Part shown: positions 38,001 through 47,300 of the stretch, one piece after another
How the letters are laid out: every line of letters begins with the position of its first letter
How positions within the stretch are numbered: position 1 is the first letter of the stretch
Origin: Owenia fusiformis
Taxonomy: Eukaryota > Annelida > Polychaeta > Sabellida > Oweniidae
Length of the DNA stretch: 64,000 nucleotides
Assembly (NCBI GenBank): GCA_903813345.2
Contig: CAIIXF020000012.1
Location: forward strand, 31,378,501-31,442,500
Reading direction: 5' to 3'
Position numbers and translations under genes: made by a program
Notes under the pieces: model-generated
What the model saw: only the letters and a program-made list of their open reading frames with translations
Told to the model about the DNA's origin: nothing
Databases searched by the model: none

Positions 38001-40257
38001 TCTGATAAAATATGAAATGGGACACTACGATAATACATCAACTAGAAAGTATTCCTTGTAATTTAGTCTTTTAAAGTATATTTGAGCGTACTTACTAAAG
38101 CTAAACAAAAATATTTTTGTTGATTAATTATTTCATATTTTTTCAATTTGTTATTTCTTTTGACGTGACAAAGAACCTGCCCCTCCCTACCCAAACTCAC
38201 CAACTTGATTTCATTATATCATCAACATAGTTAAATCGATCGAAATGGAACTTTGTCGAATGATCAAAATATCTCCACAGATCATTCATACTGGGGCCTA
38301 GGTGACTAGACAATAGTCCATGGTATGAAATCTCTAGGACGTCTAATAAAGGAGCTGGTAGCACACTATAGCGCAGCAATATTTGACCTAACATTAACAT
38401 ACCTACATATGTTCCCTAATACTTTTTATTATAACCGTTTAAAATACTTCCGGCTTTTAGGCTGAATTATGCCTGCTATTAACAGAGGTCAAAAAATTAC
38501 CAAAAAATAAAATCCCAACTTTTCACAATTTGGAGTACACAATGCAACAGAAAATAGTACAAAATGATTTTAAATATACGATTTAGGTTTCTAAGCTATA
38601 AGTTTGAGGTTATTTTTCTTATCAATACCAAAAAATTATGTAATCAGTGTATCGACGTTTTGTATTGTTTCTAATGTATTAATAAGATAAATGCTACACA
38701 TGAATCTTTTTTTATATTAGAATGACAAATGCTTAAATCATGCTAGTTTTTCACAAAATGGGTCTCAATACATTTTGAGATATGGACTTTTATTCAGCGC
38801 TTAACATTATCAATAAAGGAAGGTCTATTGCTCTTCCTTGACTAATTGGGACTTCAGCTAAAATTATATTTCTCGTAGCTAAATATAGCTCAGTTACTTA
38901 TAAAACAACCATCAAAACTTGGTCGAATTCATGAATAATTGAGAAAAATCGTTATCATTATCTTCCTAAAATTTGATTGTATCCAGCGGTAAGGTCAAAG
39001 AAGAAACAACCAGAAAACTTGATGATAGCCACAAGTAACGTCGAGGAAGAATTATAAGGCATTCGATTTCATATGACTCTAATTGATTATTAAACATGCC
39101 TTTGGAATATATGAACATATTCCGATGCCTCTGTAACACTTAATTTGATATAAATCGTACCTATTTGTTATTGTATTATGTACATCATACAGATGATTTG
39201 AAATAGGTTGGAATGTGTAACCTTTCATGTAAGGAAGGTTGCATTTCTAGAGCACTTCTACAGAATGGGTCACAGTCTAAAAAGGTATTTCGACTCGAAA
39301 GCTGGAACTATTTTCAGCAAAAAGTATTTCAAAAATCAAGACATATACACCTCCTTAACAATTGGTTCAAATGTTATATCACTATGTGTGATGCAGATCA
39401 TTCACATTCTGAAATCAAACCATAGACAACTTGGGCGACGAATGAAGTAAAGACTGGGGAGCTTACTCACGTGTCGTTAAGACATCTAGATTAGGTGAAG
39501 GTGTAAATTTAGTGTGGCTCGTTGTGTGTTTGCTTGAGAGTGTCGTTCTTGGTTTGGTAGCTACATGTCCTGTTGTAGAGCTATATCTAGTACCAATTTC
39601 AGATGTTGTTAGTGAAGTTGATCGTATCCCATAGCATTCAAAGCAAACCTGCTCGAAATTATTACCAAATGGCAGTCCGATTCTAGGAATGCAGCTCCCA
39701 GAAATGTTTGGAGCAAATGAACAATTAAGTTTGTTGTCACATTGTTGTTTAATATATGCTATTCTTGAGAGATTAGCAGAAATACAGCGTATAGTTGCAT
39801 TGGTACATTCAAGTAATGGATGGATAAGGCGACTCCCGATGATTGCATCAGTTATGTTTATTATCTGACCAGATGGACAAGTCAAATTGAAATATTTTGT
39901 ACTAATGCACAGCCTTTTACAACCTGGAAATACATACTTAAGATATACATGTATGAAACGTGGTTACAATAATAGTATTAACATAGTATTCAATAATGGA
40001 ATGCGTTTTTGGACGAACTACATGTACCCTGTCCTTGGCGGTAACATTTTTTCCGCTTGGCCCACATGATATCAATTACTCTAAAGCGCAATATCTTCGG
40101 GTTCAACACAAACTATTTACCCGGCTGTTACTCTGAGAAAAATATTAACTAACCCGGACCAAGTTGTTCGTATCTAGTCTGATACACTGAAGAGACTGCA
40201 TCTAGTTGATTAACGACGACAATCCACACCCAGATCAGAACCAGAACAGCCTTCATC
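16677..40257 (-). CDS. Receptor tyrosine kinase gene 1: SUEL lectin, three Ig, TM, kinase (15 exons)
   Basis: Exons (minus): 40257-40188, 39923-39471, 33142-32801, 29510-29220, 24227-23931, 23754-23653, 23395-23242, 22803-22686, 22484-22337, 21561-21451, 20985-20819, 19414-19292, 18525-18414, 17055-16959, 16791-16677. All phases agree; the sum is 2700 nt, 899 residues plus stop. Order: signal peptide, SUEL/Gal-lectin (about 24-125), Ser/Thr linker, Ig-A (175-288), Ig-B (289-385), Ig-C (386-484), stalk, single TM (about 525-547), juxtamembrane YEEV and YAQL, kinase (about 622-893). Catalytic residues are complete: GAGEFG loop, Lys655, Glu672, HRDLAARN (Asp756), DFG (Asp774), SPE. The kinase resembles the FGFR/VEGFR/Tie group. 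It should be a type I surface receptor; the ligand is unknown. One base is missing near the 3' end relative to gene 2, replacing the YVNV-bearing tail. The exact exon-1 donor is uncertain (40188 or 40197). Confidence 0.83.
17165..18253. mobile_element. CAGGGTG-ended DNA element (1.1 kb)
   Basis: Long inverted ends start CAGGGTGTCCCAGAACTCAT and are bounded by TA on both sides (17163-17164, 18254-18255), as in Tc1/mariner-type elements. The inside has no intact transposase. It lies in the intron between the last two C-lobe exon groups of gene 1. Confidence 0.8.
18414..18525 (-). CDS. Activation-segment (SPE) exon of gene 1
   Basis: Phase 0 in, phase 1 out: [20 protein letters not shown] then [18 protein letters not shown]. 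Single copy here, while gene 2 carries three copies. Confidence 0.9.
18560..19280. other. Intron without recognised feature
   Basis: Intron of gene 1 between the SPE and DFG exons. Open frames here overlap nothing conserved and were not called. Confidence 0.4.
19292..19414 (-). CDS. Catalytic-loop and DFG exon of gene 1
   Basis: 41 codons, phase 0 both ends: [48 protein letters not shown] marks a tyrosine kinase; the activation loop has one Tyr, not the YY of FGFR. Confidence 0.9.
20150..20759. mobile_element. TTAA-bounded MITE with 200-bp inverted ends
   Basis: Ends TTAAAGGAATATTCCTTGCC and its inverse (GGCAAGGAATATTCCTTTAA) enclose long imperfect inverted arms with a ~190-bp centre. The TTAA at each end suggests a piggyBac-type target. 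Non-coding. Confidence 0.75.
20819..20985 (-). CDS. Kinase hinge and alpha-D/E exon of gene 1, ending in a GC donor
   Basis: Phase 1 in, phase 0 out. Encodes [20 protein letters not shown] and [13 protein letters not shown]. Only the non-canonical donor AAA|GCAAGT (GC at 20818-20817) joins it in frame to [10 protein letters not shown]; the nearest GT downstream does not. Confidence 0.85.
21451..22484 (-). CDS. Kinase N-lobe exons of gene 1
   Basis: Exon 22484-22337 has the glycine loop GAGEFGVVK and the AAAK lysine. Exon 21561-21451 has the alpha-C segment [20 protein letters not shown] with the conserved Glu. Between them lies a CAGGGTG-ended element at 21661-22281. Confidence 0.88.
21661..22281. 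mobile_element. CAGGGTG-ended MITE (0.62 kb)
   Basis: Ends CAGGGTGTCCCGAAAGTATG with a C/G run, bounded by TA (21659-21660, 22282-22283), with inverted arms of about 130 bp (CCAAAGTTACATTGATTTGC). Same terminal motif as 17165-18253 but a different interior. Gene 1 kinase intron. Confidence 0.8.
22686..22803 (-). CDS. Juxtamembrane exon of gene 1
   Basis: Phase 2 in, phase 0 out. Carries NVPYEEVDF and TYAQLN, tyrosines in contexts typical of SH2 docking sites. Confidence 0.8.
23242..23754 (-). CDS. Ser/Thr stalk and transmembrane exons of gene 1
   Basis: Exon 23754-23653 encodes a Thr/Ser-rich stalk ending [10 protein letters not shown] (phase 1 out). Exon 23395-23242 encodes [20 protein letters not shown], a single helix, followed by a charged [18 protein letters not shown] stretch inside, and leaves in phase 2. 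Confidence 0.85.
23931..24227 (-). CDS. Ig-C exon of receptor kinase gene 1
   Basis: 99 codons, phase 1 both ends; acceptor ATTTTAG, donor TTG|GTATGT. Encodes [32 protein letters not shown] and [11 protein letters not shown]...ECSEL. The first canonical Cys is Gly; there is a CC doublet plus a further Cys. Confidence 0.85.
24425..24475. repeat. AACAT microsatellite near the Ig-C exon
   Basis: ACACAACACAACATAACATA-type run in the Ig-B/Ig-C intron of gene 1, matching tracts at the same place in the paralogues. Confidence 0.6.
24620..25235 (+). repeat. Dispersed repeat, two tandem copies
   Basis: Two head-to-tail units of about 300 bp (shared AGATTCGGATTCCTGAGAAA-like and GAACTTTTTATTTTGACCTA). 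A third copy lies at 28533-28835. Non-coding. Confidence 0.65.
25590..26180 (+). mobile_element. LINE 3' fragment (RT C-terminus)
   Basis: The frame 25590-26042 followed, after a shift, by [20 protein letters not shown] matches the zinc-knuckle-like end of non-LTR reverse-transcriptase ORFs ([13 protein letters not shown]... [11 protein letters not shown]). Strongly 5'-truncated; the shift falls near 25990. Confidence 0.7.
26189..27398. mobile_element. GGCGTAGCGT-ended element carrying a nested insertion
   Basis: The left end (GGCGTAGCGTGGGTATTTTG) and an inverted right end (ACGCTACGCC at 27386-27395) share GAGAGTACGC blocks. The interior is partly replaced by the Penelope-like fragment. Confidence 0.5.
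26538..27049 (-). mobile_element. Penelope-like retroelement fragment with inverted terminal repeats
   Basis: About 100-bp inverted copies (26538-26640 and 26950-27049) flank a minus-strand remnant reading [28 protein letters not shown] and [14 protein letters not shown], like the C-terminal endonuclease region of Penelope-like elements. Each repeat holds GGATCCAGACAGGATCC followed by GAAACGTACTGG, resembling a hammerhead-type core. An old, incomplete copy. Confidence 0.6.
27399..28530. other. Intron stretch without recognised feature
   Basis: Part of the 5-kb Ig-B/Ig-C intron of gene 1. No gene, RNA or repeat family recognised. Confidence 0.4.
28533..28835 (+). repeat. Dispersed repeat, third copy
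   Basis: Matches the units at 24620-25235 (ACCTAATATGGGGCACAAAA, GGATTCCTGAGAAAAC), in the same intron. Confidence 0.6.
29220..29510 (-). CDS. Ig-B exon of receptor kinase gene 1
   Basis: 97 codons, phase 1 both ends; [20 protein letters not shown] through [14 protein letters not shown]. Four cysteines, but the B-strand position holds Trp/Glu rather than Cys. Confidence 0.85.
29840..30215. repeat. Single CAGGGTG-type element end
   Basis: TA then CAGGGTGGTCAAAAAATTGA, like the ends at 17165 and 21661, but no matching right end was found. Probably a truncated element. Confidence 0.35.
30218..32165. repeat. 190-bp inverted repeat pair enclosing a LINE
   Basis: 30218-30415 and 31965-32165 are inverted copies at about 85-90% identity (TGCAATATGTTTTATACTCT in both). 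The right copy is continuous with the 3' end of the LINE fragment, so the left may be a 3' end of a second copy in opposite orientation. Confidence 0.65.
30970..32040 (+). mobile_element. LINE reverse-transcriptase fragment
   Basis: Frame 30973-31275 reads [35 protein letters not shown] and ends at FADDCHI. It is followed by [20 protein letters not shown] and RPHLEYC in 31263-31475 and by a C-terminal [15 protein letters not shown] part in 31770-32039. These are RT blocks of a CR1/Jockey-group LINE, with an internal deletion just after the FADD box and shifts between parts. It sits between the Ig-A and Ig-B exons of gene 1. Confidence 0.85.
32231..32630. mobile_element. MITE with ACTGAAAGGACG ends (copy a)
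   Basis: Perfect inverted ends of about 30 bp (ACTGAAAGGACGATTCTCGG...). The inside is a two-fold tandem duplication of about 170 bp (AAATATAGAAATATTACCCA). A second, older copy lies at 55290-55682. Confidence 0.8.
32801..33142 (-). CDS. Ig-A exon of receptor kinase gene 1
   Basis: 114 codons, phase 1 both ends. Canonical Ig fold: [35 protein letters not shown]. The first Ig after the lectin linker. Confidence 0.85.
34217..35830 (-). mobile_element. LINE reverse-transcriptase fragment
   Basis: Minus-strand frames 35817-35479, 35206-34862 and 34865-34217 follow one [16 protein letters not shown]...TPIYKK (fingers), [78 protein letters not shown] and WNELPNSIR. Frame breaks separate the parts near 35470-35210 and 34865. 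CR1/Jockey-group LINE, 5'-truncated, in the lectin/Ig-A intron of gene 1. Confidence 0.88.
35831..36950. other. Intron stretch without recognised feature
   Basis: Between the LINE and the palindrome cluster in the lectin/Ig-A intron of gene 1. Nothing supported. Confidence 0.4.
36965..37575. repeat. Cluster of short palindromic CACCTGCGGTATATG repeats
   Basis: About ten variants of a 20-25-bp unit in both orientations (CTCACCTGCGGTATATGGCA and ATATGCCATACACCGCAGGT). They lie densely at 36965-37215 and again at 37497-37572, with a 280-bp gap. Pairs of neighbouring units form hairpins. Confidence 0.7.
37620..38480. other. Unassigned stretch with small open frames
   Basis: Two overlapping plus frames (37722-37994, 37873-38061) are not recognisable and have no splice or start support. 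I do not call a gene. Confidence 0.3.
38500..39450. repeat. Direct repeat flanking the lectin exons (copy a)
   Basis: About 950 bp repeated in the same orientation at 40965-42190 at roughly 88-90% identity (TTTCACAATTTGGAGTACAC, TAAGCTATAAGTTTG). The lectin and signal-peptide exons of gene 1 lie between the copies. Confidence 0.75.
39471..39923 (-). CDS. SUEL/Gal-binding lectin exon and Ser/Thr linker
   Basis: 151 codons between phase-1 junctions (TTTCCAG acceptor, GACAC|GTGAGT donor). Begins [20 protein letters not shown] and keeps SUEL-type spacing: LxCPSGxIINI, an A-I-I-G-S-R at the usual AxYGR site, [18 protein letters not shown] and a closing FEQVCFEC. Then a Thr/Ser-rich, probably O-glycosylated linker ([20 protein letters not shown]). 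The change of the Tyr in the AxYGR sugar site makes rhamnose/galactose binding uncertain. No lectin exon was found for gene 2 or the orphan set inside the window. Confidence 0.82.
40188..40257 (-). CDS. Signal-peptide exon of receptor kinase gene 1
   Basis: ATG followed by [17 protein letters not shown], a classic hydrophobic secretion signal. Two phase-1 donors are possible (after 40188 or after 40197); either joins to the Cys-start of the lectin exon in frame. Confidence 0.7.
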
Positions 40258-40964
40258 GTTCGTAAACACCTGCTTCTTCTCCTTAGTAAAATTCAATCAG
40301 TCCTACTATATGTATCCGGATGTATTTGTTGTAAGTATGTATATCGAATAAAATGTATTTTTGCTTTTTATAGAATACTTGACATTTGGAATTGCCGTGA
40401 TGACACCTCTTTTCTGGAGAGCAGATCATAGTTATATTTATCGTCCATAATTGAAAATCAAACACATGCACAAGTAGATTATCACAGTGATAAAGTATGG
40501 ACATCAACTATTTTTGATAATCTTACTTCCTTCATACACAGCGCCCTGCGTCTATCCGTCTATTTGTGTTGTCGATGGATAACTACAGGCACAGTATAAT
40601 TTATTTCTCACTGAAATATACTGAGATTATTAAACAATGGATGTTCAAAATACACATAGACAATCATTATTAATAGTAATCATAGAATAAAATAAATCCT
40701 TGTTATTCATTTGTCCTAAAATAATTTCGCTATCTGCCTTCACAACTAATTCCAACTGTTTTAAATATTCTGATAGAATGGTACAATTAAACCTCCTAGC
40801 TAGAATTGTTGTCATTCGTAAGACTTTATACAATTAAAATTGCAATTAAAATCATGCCAATCATATTTGTCCCATATTAATGTTCCTTAGCCATTTTTAA
40901 TCTAACCTTTATTCATAGCTAAGTAAAATGTTGTCATTTGTATTAGCATTTACAATTGCTTGGT

Positions 40965-42190
40965 TTAAAATCCCAATTTTTCACAATTTGGAGTACACAA
41001 TGTAATAGAAAATAATACAAAATGATTTCAAATATATGATATAGGTTTCTAAGCTATAAGTTTGGAGTTATTTTTCTTGTCAATAGCAAAAATATGTAAT
41101 CAGCGTATCGACGTTTTGAATTGTTTCTCAGGTATTAATAAGATAAATGTTACAAATGAATCACTTTTATATTGGAATGATAAATGCTTAAATTATGCTT
41201 GTTTTTCACAAAACGGATCTCAATACGTTTTGAGATATGGACTTTTATTCAGCGGTGAAAATCATCAATAAAGGAGGGTCTATTGCTCTTCCTTGACTAA
41301 TTGGGACTACAGCTAAAATTCTATTTCCCGTAGTTAGATATAGCTAAGTTGCTTATAAATCAACCATCAAGACTTGATCGAATTCATGAATAATTGAGAA
41401 AAATCGTTATCATTATCTTCCTAAAAATTGATTGCATCCAGTGGTAAGGTCAAAGAAGAAACAGGCATCAGAAAACTTGATGATAGCCACAAGTAACGTC
41501 GAGGAAGAATTGTAAGGCGTTCGATTGCATATGACTCTAATTGATTATTAGACATGCCCTTGGAATATATGAATATTCCAATACCTCTGTAACATTTGAT
41601 TAGATATAAATCGTACCTGTTTGTTATTGTATTATGTTTTATAAAACATGAATAATAATTTGTTGTTAGACCCCTTGCAATTATATGGAAAAAATCTGGT
41701 AATAAAATGTTTTAAACGGTAAGAAAACTAATATGTTCCCAATCATAAATTACCTAAATATTCCACACAATTTTGTTGAATCGACTTGGCTCATATTTGA
41801 AAAATCAAACAAAATCTGAAAAACACGCTTGCATAATTACACTAATTAAACACCGACATCTACGGTAAAATTAGATAGTATATTTTTAAATTATGATAAT
41901 CTATTTTTGTTTGTATGCTTAGAATAACGGTCTGTGTCTTATAAAATGTATAAAAGTTCGAATCAAAATATTTACGTTTTTGATCTCTTGTGATGAAACA
42001 CATTTTTCGACCCGAAAGCTGGAAGTTTTTTCAGCAAATGGTATTTTAACAGAATCAAGACACATGCACCTCCATAAATATTGCTTCAAATGTTGCTGCG
42101 CTATAGTGTGCTACGGATCCTTCATATTCGGAAGTCATATAATGGACTACAAGAATTTGGATGGATTTAGTACAACAATGGAGGGTGATT
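40965..42190. repeat. Direct repeat flanking the lectin exons (copy b)
   Basis: Partner of 38500-39450, with about 280 bp of extra sequence inside (near 41640-41960). No lectin exon copy was found beyond it. Confidence 0.75.
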
Positions 42191-43077
42191 ATTATTTAAT
42201 CAACTATTTATACAGCTAACATGCAAATATTGCTACATTCCTGACAGAACTTCAAGAACTAGAGACTTACTCTTTTTCGAACTGATTAAATCCCCCATTG
42301 GTGATGCATATGTTTTTATATGCATATTTTGGATTCTTCAATACACACTATGTTATCTCCGGGATTTTACTAATCACAGTAGGGAGAGGCATCACATGAC
42401 CTTCGCAATTAATGGTGTCTGGACAGGGTGTTAGTATTTTCGATTAAGCCAGAAAAACGAATTTTTCATATTTATACTTTGTTAAATGTGTTTAATCTTG
42501 ATCCACTTTCGCATACTATCTCAGTCTTTCAAATGAACCTAAATTTACAAGCAGAGAATGCATATTTTTGAGATATCACTGTTTTTTTGTTTCGAAAAAT
42601 GCTGGTGTCCGAACAGCTCTAAAATTCTGCATGATGGTGTCTTTACAGATTTTTAAAATACATTATTGGATACTAGGTTTGAGAAAACTGGCCCCACCAT
42701 ACACCATTGTGTAATGCAGATCATATAACGCCCCGGATGTCGTGTCGTTTCGTTTGGTACCCAACTTAAGCCCCGGGTATTAAATAAGACCTTGCAAGAA
42801 ACGATGAAATACGCCCTAATATTTTTAATCATATGTTCGGTTCTTATCCAATGAGAATGCGAGGAACATTTCAATGATATAATAAATATGCATATATCAC
42901 CCGCTCAATACTCGTTAATTTCGTTTTACGTTAAAAGCTGTGGAATTTTAATGTTAAGACCTTTACATTTGGATAAGATATTCATGTTTTGATTGAAGTT
43001 ATCATTTGTAGTGTTGTACCTGGATTATGCAAACTATAATTTGCTCCAAACCTGAAAGGTATTACTTTTTAATATAG
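42191..43077. other. Intergenic stretch between receptor genes
   Basis: No gene or recognisable repeat. Confidence 0.4.
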
Positions 43078-43450
43078 CAGGAGATGTCCATGGTCCACCC
43101 TAATCCAGGTCCGAACAATCTGTCATTTTTGTTATCCAATATAAATATCCTCTCAGCTAATTGGTGTATACGATTCGACTTTGTCCAACGTGTCAGTCAA
43201 CAAACTAGAATTACTGAACACTCCAAATCATGCATTGATTACCCTTTGACCGAATTTCCCGATATCTTTGACAACTGGGATGTCACTGCTGCAATTGAAA
43301 AAAACTGACCGCAGTACAATTTTTGCACCAATTAAAGTTGGTGTTACTAAATCCAAGCCTATAAAAACCATTTGGAAGTTCCATGAAGCTAATCTAGAAA
43401 CTTTGAGTGATGCAATTAAAACACAAAAACAGTTCAAATATCATCGATAG
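43078..43450 (+). mobile_element. LINE 5' ORF remnant with NPGP motif
   Basis: VHPNPGPNNLSFLLSNINIL matches the start of CR1-type LINE ORFs, whose leader often ends in a GDVxxNPGP 2A-like motif. It then jumps to FDFVQRVSQQTRITEHSKSC, an endonuclease C-terminal block, so there is an internal deletion and a frame shift near 43300. Confidence 0.6.
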
Positions 43451-43811
43451 TAACACAATGCGTCCCTAAAAACGCAACAAGCAAAAACATTGTAAAACCA
43501 AAGAATTAGTGATGATAACATCAATTTTATTTATTTTACCATGAAGCCATATGTCTATTCTTTCCAATATTATGTCAAGCGAGTGACACTCGAAGAGTAA
43601 ATTATTAAACATGTTAAATAATTTTAAATAACCACATCCTTTGGGGAGAGGTAAATGATCCATCGAATACATGAAGTGATTCAAGAATGTTACTGAGGTA
43701 CCTATTGCAAGGAACATTAAGTCATTGAGTTGATCAGATACATAATATCTTACATTCGGTAAAAGTAATAAGGATATTGGGTCAACACGACCAAAATGAG
43801 CGACAGATCAT

Positions 43812-43817
43812 TTTATT
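43812..43817 (-). terminator. Polyadenylation signal of receptor kinase gene 2
   Basis: AATAAA on the minus strand about 50 bp beyond the stop at 43867. Confidence 0.6.
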
Positions 43818-43866
43818 TGTCGTATAGCTTTTAGTAAACTAAGAAAAATCAAATTTTTGAAAGCTA

Positions 43867-44392
43867 TTAGAGTTTTTCTTTGAGATTTCTTGGATTTACA
43901 TTAACATAAAGAGCCTCATTGAAGTTCTTCATTTCCAAATAAGGAGATTCTTCCTGTAAAATGTTCTCCATTTTTGACACGAGATCTGAGAATGTCGGTC
44001 GTCTTCCTGCATCATGGCACCAACATTCTGCCATCACGTTATAACTGCAAATCAAAAACGGTTTTAATACAAATCACCTCGAAGTAATATGAAAAAGTCT
44101 GACCGCATTTAATCAATATTTAATTTTTGTTCCGTTATGAATGTAATGTGGTTTAATTATAAAACACAGAGATTTAGTGTAAATATGCGCAATATTAAAT
44201 TTAAGCAGTTTTTAATTGTCCAATTTTCGTTTTAATTTGCTCACACCTTCGCAGACTTAGTGAAAATACTAGAAAAATGCTGGATGAAAGCTTACATCGC
44301 TGATTTACAATGTCGTGGCCTATCCATCACTCTCCCAGCTTTAACAAATCCCATGACTGCTTTGCTCTTCATCCCAGTATAAGGCGTCGAAC
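43867..44392 (-). CDS. Kinase C-lobe and tail exons of gene 2
   Basis: 44392-44296 reads [20 protein letters not shown] (phase 1 to 2). 44044-43867 reads [20 protein letters not shown] then [16 protein letters not shown] and TAA. The Tyr-Val-Asn-Val tail is kept here and lost by frame in gene 1. Confidence 0.87.
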
Positions 44393-47300
44393 CTAAACAT
44401 ATTAAACGCATCATTTTAGGATACATGTATTTTACTTTACATGAACACCCGTTACTATGGTGTCACACAAAACATACCAGACATCACAAGACAAAATCGT
44501 ATGGAATAATTTGCGATAAGCTAGTTATTAAGCTTGTTATTATGGTCTTACTAGTGGTTATTATTGAGTAATGGTACAGGTATTCGATATGGTATTGCAG
44601 CTTACACTTAAGTAATGGTACACGTATCCTTGGATTTTAGGCCCGAATACCGAGGTTTATTTTTTTAATTATCGTGTATTATTATTTTGTGTTATTATTA
44701 GTTAACCATATAACTATTGGCATGATATGATAACCTTGTTATATTAATATAGCGCATAGGCGTAGCCAGGGGGATGCGATGTGTGCGATCCCTCCATAAC
44801 CAATGAAAATAGAACTATTAGGTAGAAGAAAAAAGTCTTAAAATGCTTTTTATTTGAAGCTTCTAGCTCGATTTTGAACGAAGTTGCACCAATTTTTGTA
44901 AAATTCAAAACAAATCTTCAAAAACATTTTTTATGCCACGATCGCACCCCCCCCCCCTTCCCCCCGACTGAAAGCTGGCTACGCCACTGTAACGTGTAAT
45001 CAATACGCTACATTTTGTATGTTTAATTTGTATACTAAAAACTGTTATTAATCCACAAATTTAGATGAAGACAAGATAAAAATTCGAATCAAGAATGAAA
45101 AGGTGTCTAAGTATATGATTCTTAAGGGTAATGCATATTTGAATTAAACAGAGGCGGGTTAATTTATATTGTGCTATGAATTACGCTATTATTCAAAATT
45201 GCAGCTAAGATGCCTGTTTTACGATACCCTGCGTGCAGAGTCTAGTTAAACTACACTAAGACGAAGCTCTCTTTTAGTGAAGTCAAACGAATGCAAAGGG
45301 TAGTTTTATGAAAAATATCACGGAAGATGTATTCTAGATATCAGTAGTATTCTCAGAAATTTATTATCCGAAACGGATAACATCTGGCCACTCAGACAAA
45401 CAATCGCAGACATAGGCTAAGCTTGTTTATTTAACAGTTAGATTTGTTGACTTACCGATCCGTATTTCAATCTCCGGGAAGACGTTCTTTTCACTTTGTA
45501 TTTGCGTGCAGTGTAATATAAGTTGATACTTTTGTTCAAAAATGTACTTTTAATGGCCATTTTATGCCTTTTATTTTCAAATTATGTTTTGTTTGGATGT
45601 CAGTCTGAAAAGTCAAGAAACGTCAACCCCGACTTTAAATTGTTTTAAAATGTTGGTTAATCACTTATGGCAAATCACAAGGTTGATGATGTCAACGGAC
45701 CATGATCGTGGAAGGCTATCAATATCAGGTGTATATCGCATAGAAAATAAATATAGCTAATTTTTCGCACTGATATGATGATGACTATTCTGGCGAATCG
45801 GGTAGATATTTCTCAGTTTTTTCCGGTAATAAAACTATTCATTTCTATCAATTTTACAAACGGGGTCCTTTGAATGCACATTAAAACTATAAAAGTATTT
45901 ATTGGACGTACATACTCGTTCTGTCATGTTACTTACATTTCATTTGCAAGTTGTCCACATATTAATCCGGCGTTTTGTTTAATCAAATTTCCCGCCCCTT
46001 GAGGTTTCCGACTGTAAAACTTAATATTTAATACTAACCAATGCATCAGTTAATATTTTCAGAATACAAATTTTCCATTTTTATTTCTCTGATAGATAAA
46101 GTCTCATTTTGAATCTGTTCGTGTATTAAAGAGTATGCTTTTATAATGCCGTGGTCACATTTGCTCAGATTTTCAGCACCGGCGCCCGGCCGTTGAGTAT
46201 TTTGTTCAAAATTGTATTCAATTCTGAACAAAATACTCAATCGGCCGGGCGCCGTAATGAAAATCGGAACAAATGTTACCAAGTCATAACTGATGAAAAA
46301 TCAAATGAGAACATGAACATGGATAATAGGGGAACTATTACGCTGCGTGCAGAGTCTAATTATAAACTACGAGAAGACGAAACTCTCATTAGAGAAGTGA
46401 AGTCGAACGAATGCAAAGGGTAGGGTACTATAGAAGGGGATCATATAAAAGCACGATCTATTTCACAACGCCTTTAACTTTTGCCCTCTGTGCATTTCAA
46501 AAATAAAATATCTTAATCTGATTTGTTCCACCTTTCTTTTCGCTCAGTTCTGCACTATTATTTCCATATGTTGTTTAGGATTATGTCATTTGCGAAATAG
46601 CTGTAAGACATTATGAGAATGAATATGGGAGTTTCCACGATAATGTTGTTCACATGATTTTATACACATACCTGCATAACAATCGGAGACAGAAGTCTTA
46701 ATATTGTCCAATAAAAAATGAGAATCTAACATTTAATGATAACAAAAGGATTAATTGCTTAGTTCTCTTTGTTTTAGTCTTTGTTTTCTTAAATGCGGAA
46801 GTGTACCAACATCACCTAGATTACATAAGAGATCATCTAACAGTCTAAAATTGCTTTTAATTGCAAGTTAATGCATTCCGACCAAAATTTGTATACCTGT
46901 AATTGGGGGGGGGGGGGCGATGTTACATCACATAACTACAACGTTCATATAGAAATATACAATAAGCATGTCCGTATAAAAGCTAAAATTATAAAAACTC
47001 ATTTCAAAGTCATTCTGTTCATGGAAGCGTCAAGTTATGAAAAACAATGCTAAACACTCAAACAAATCGACTTGATTACCTTTGAAAACTTCTTGAGAGG
47101 AAATGGACAAATGTATTTTTCTAACTCATTAGAACGTCTGTCTGATTGAAATACTATTTTTAAATACAAACATAAATGATTTAATCTTGGTCAGAAGTCT
47201 GAACATTGTCCAACAAAATAATAAGAATCTAACATTTAATAATTACAAAAGGATTAATTGCTATATAGTCTTTGTCTTAGTCTTTGTTTTTCTAACGGCG

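Noticed and set aside
37722-38061. Possible small genes (90 and 62 codons)
   Set aside because: Overlapping frames without recognisable domains, promoter or splice evidence.
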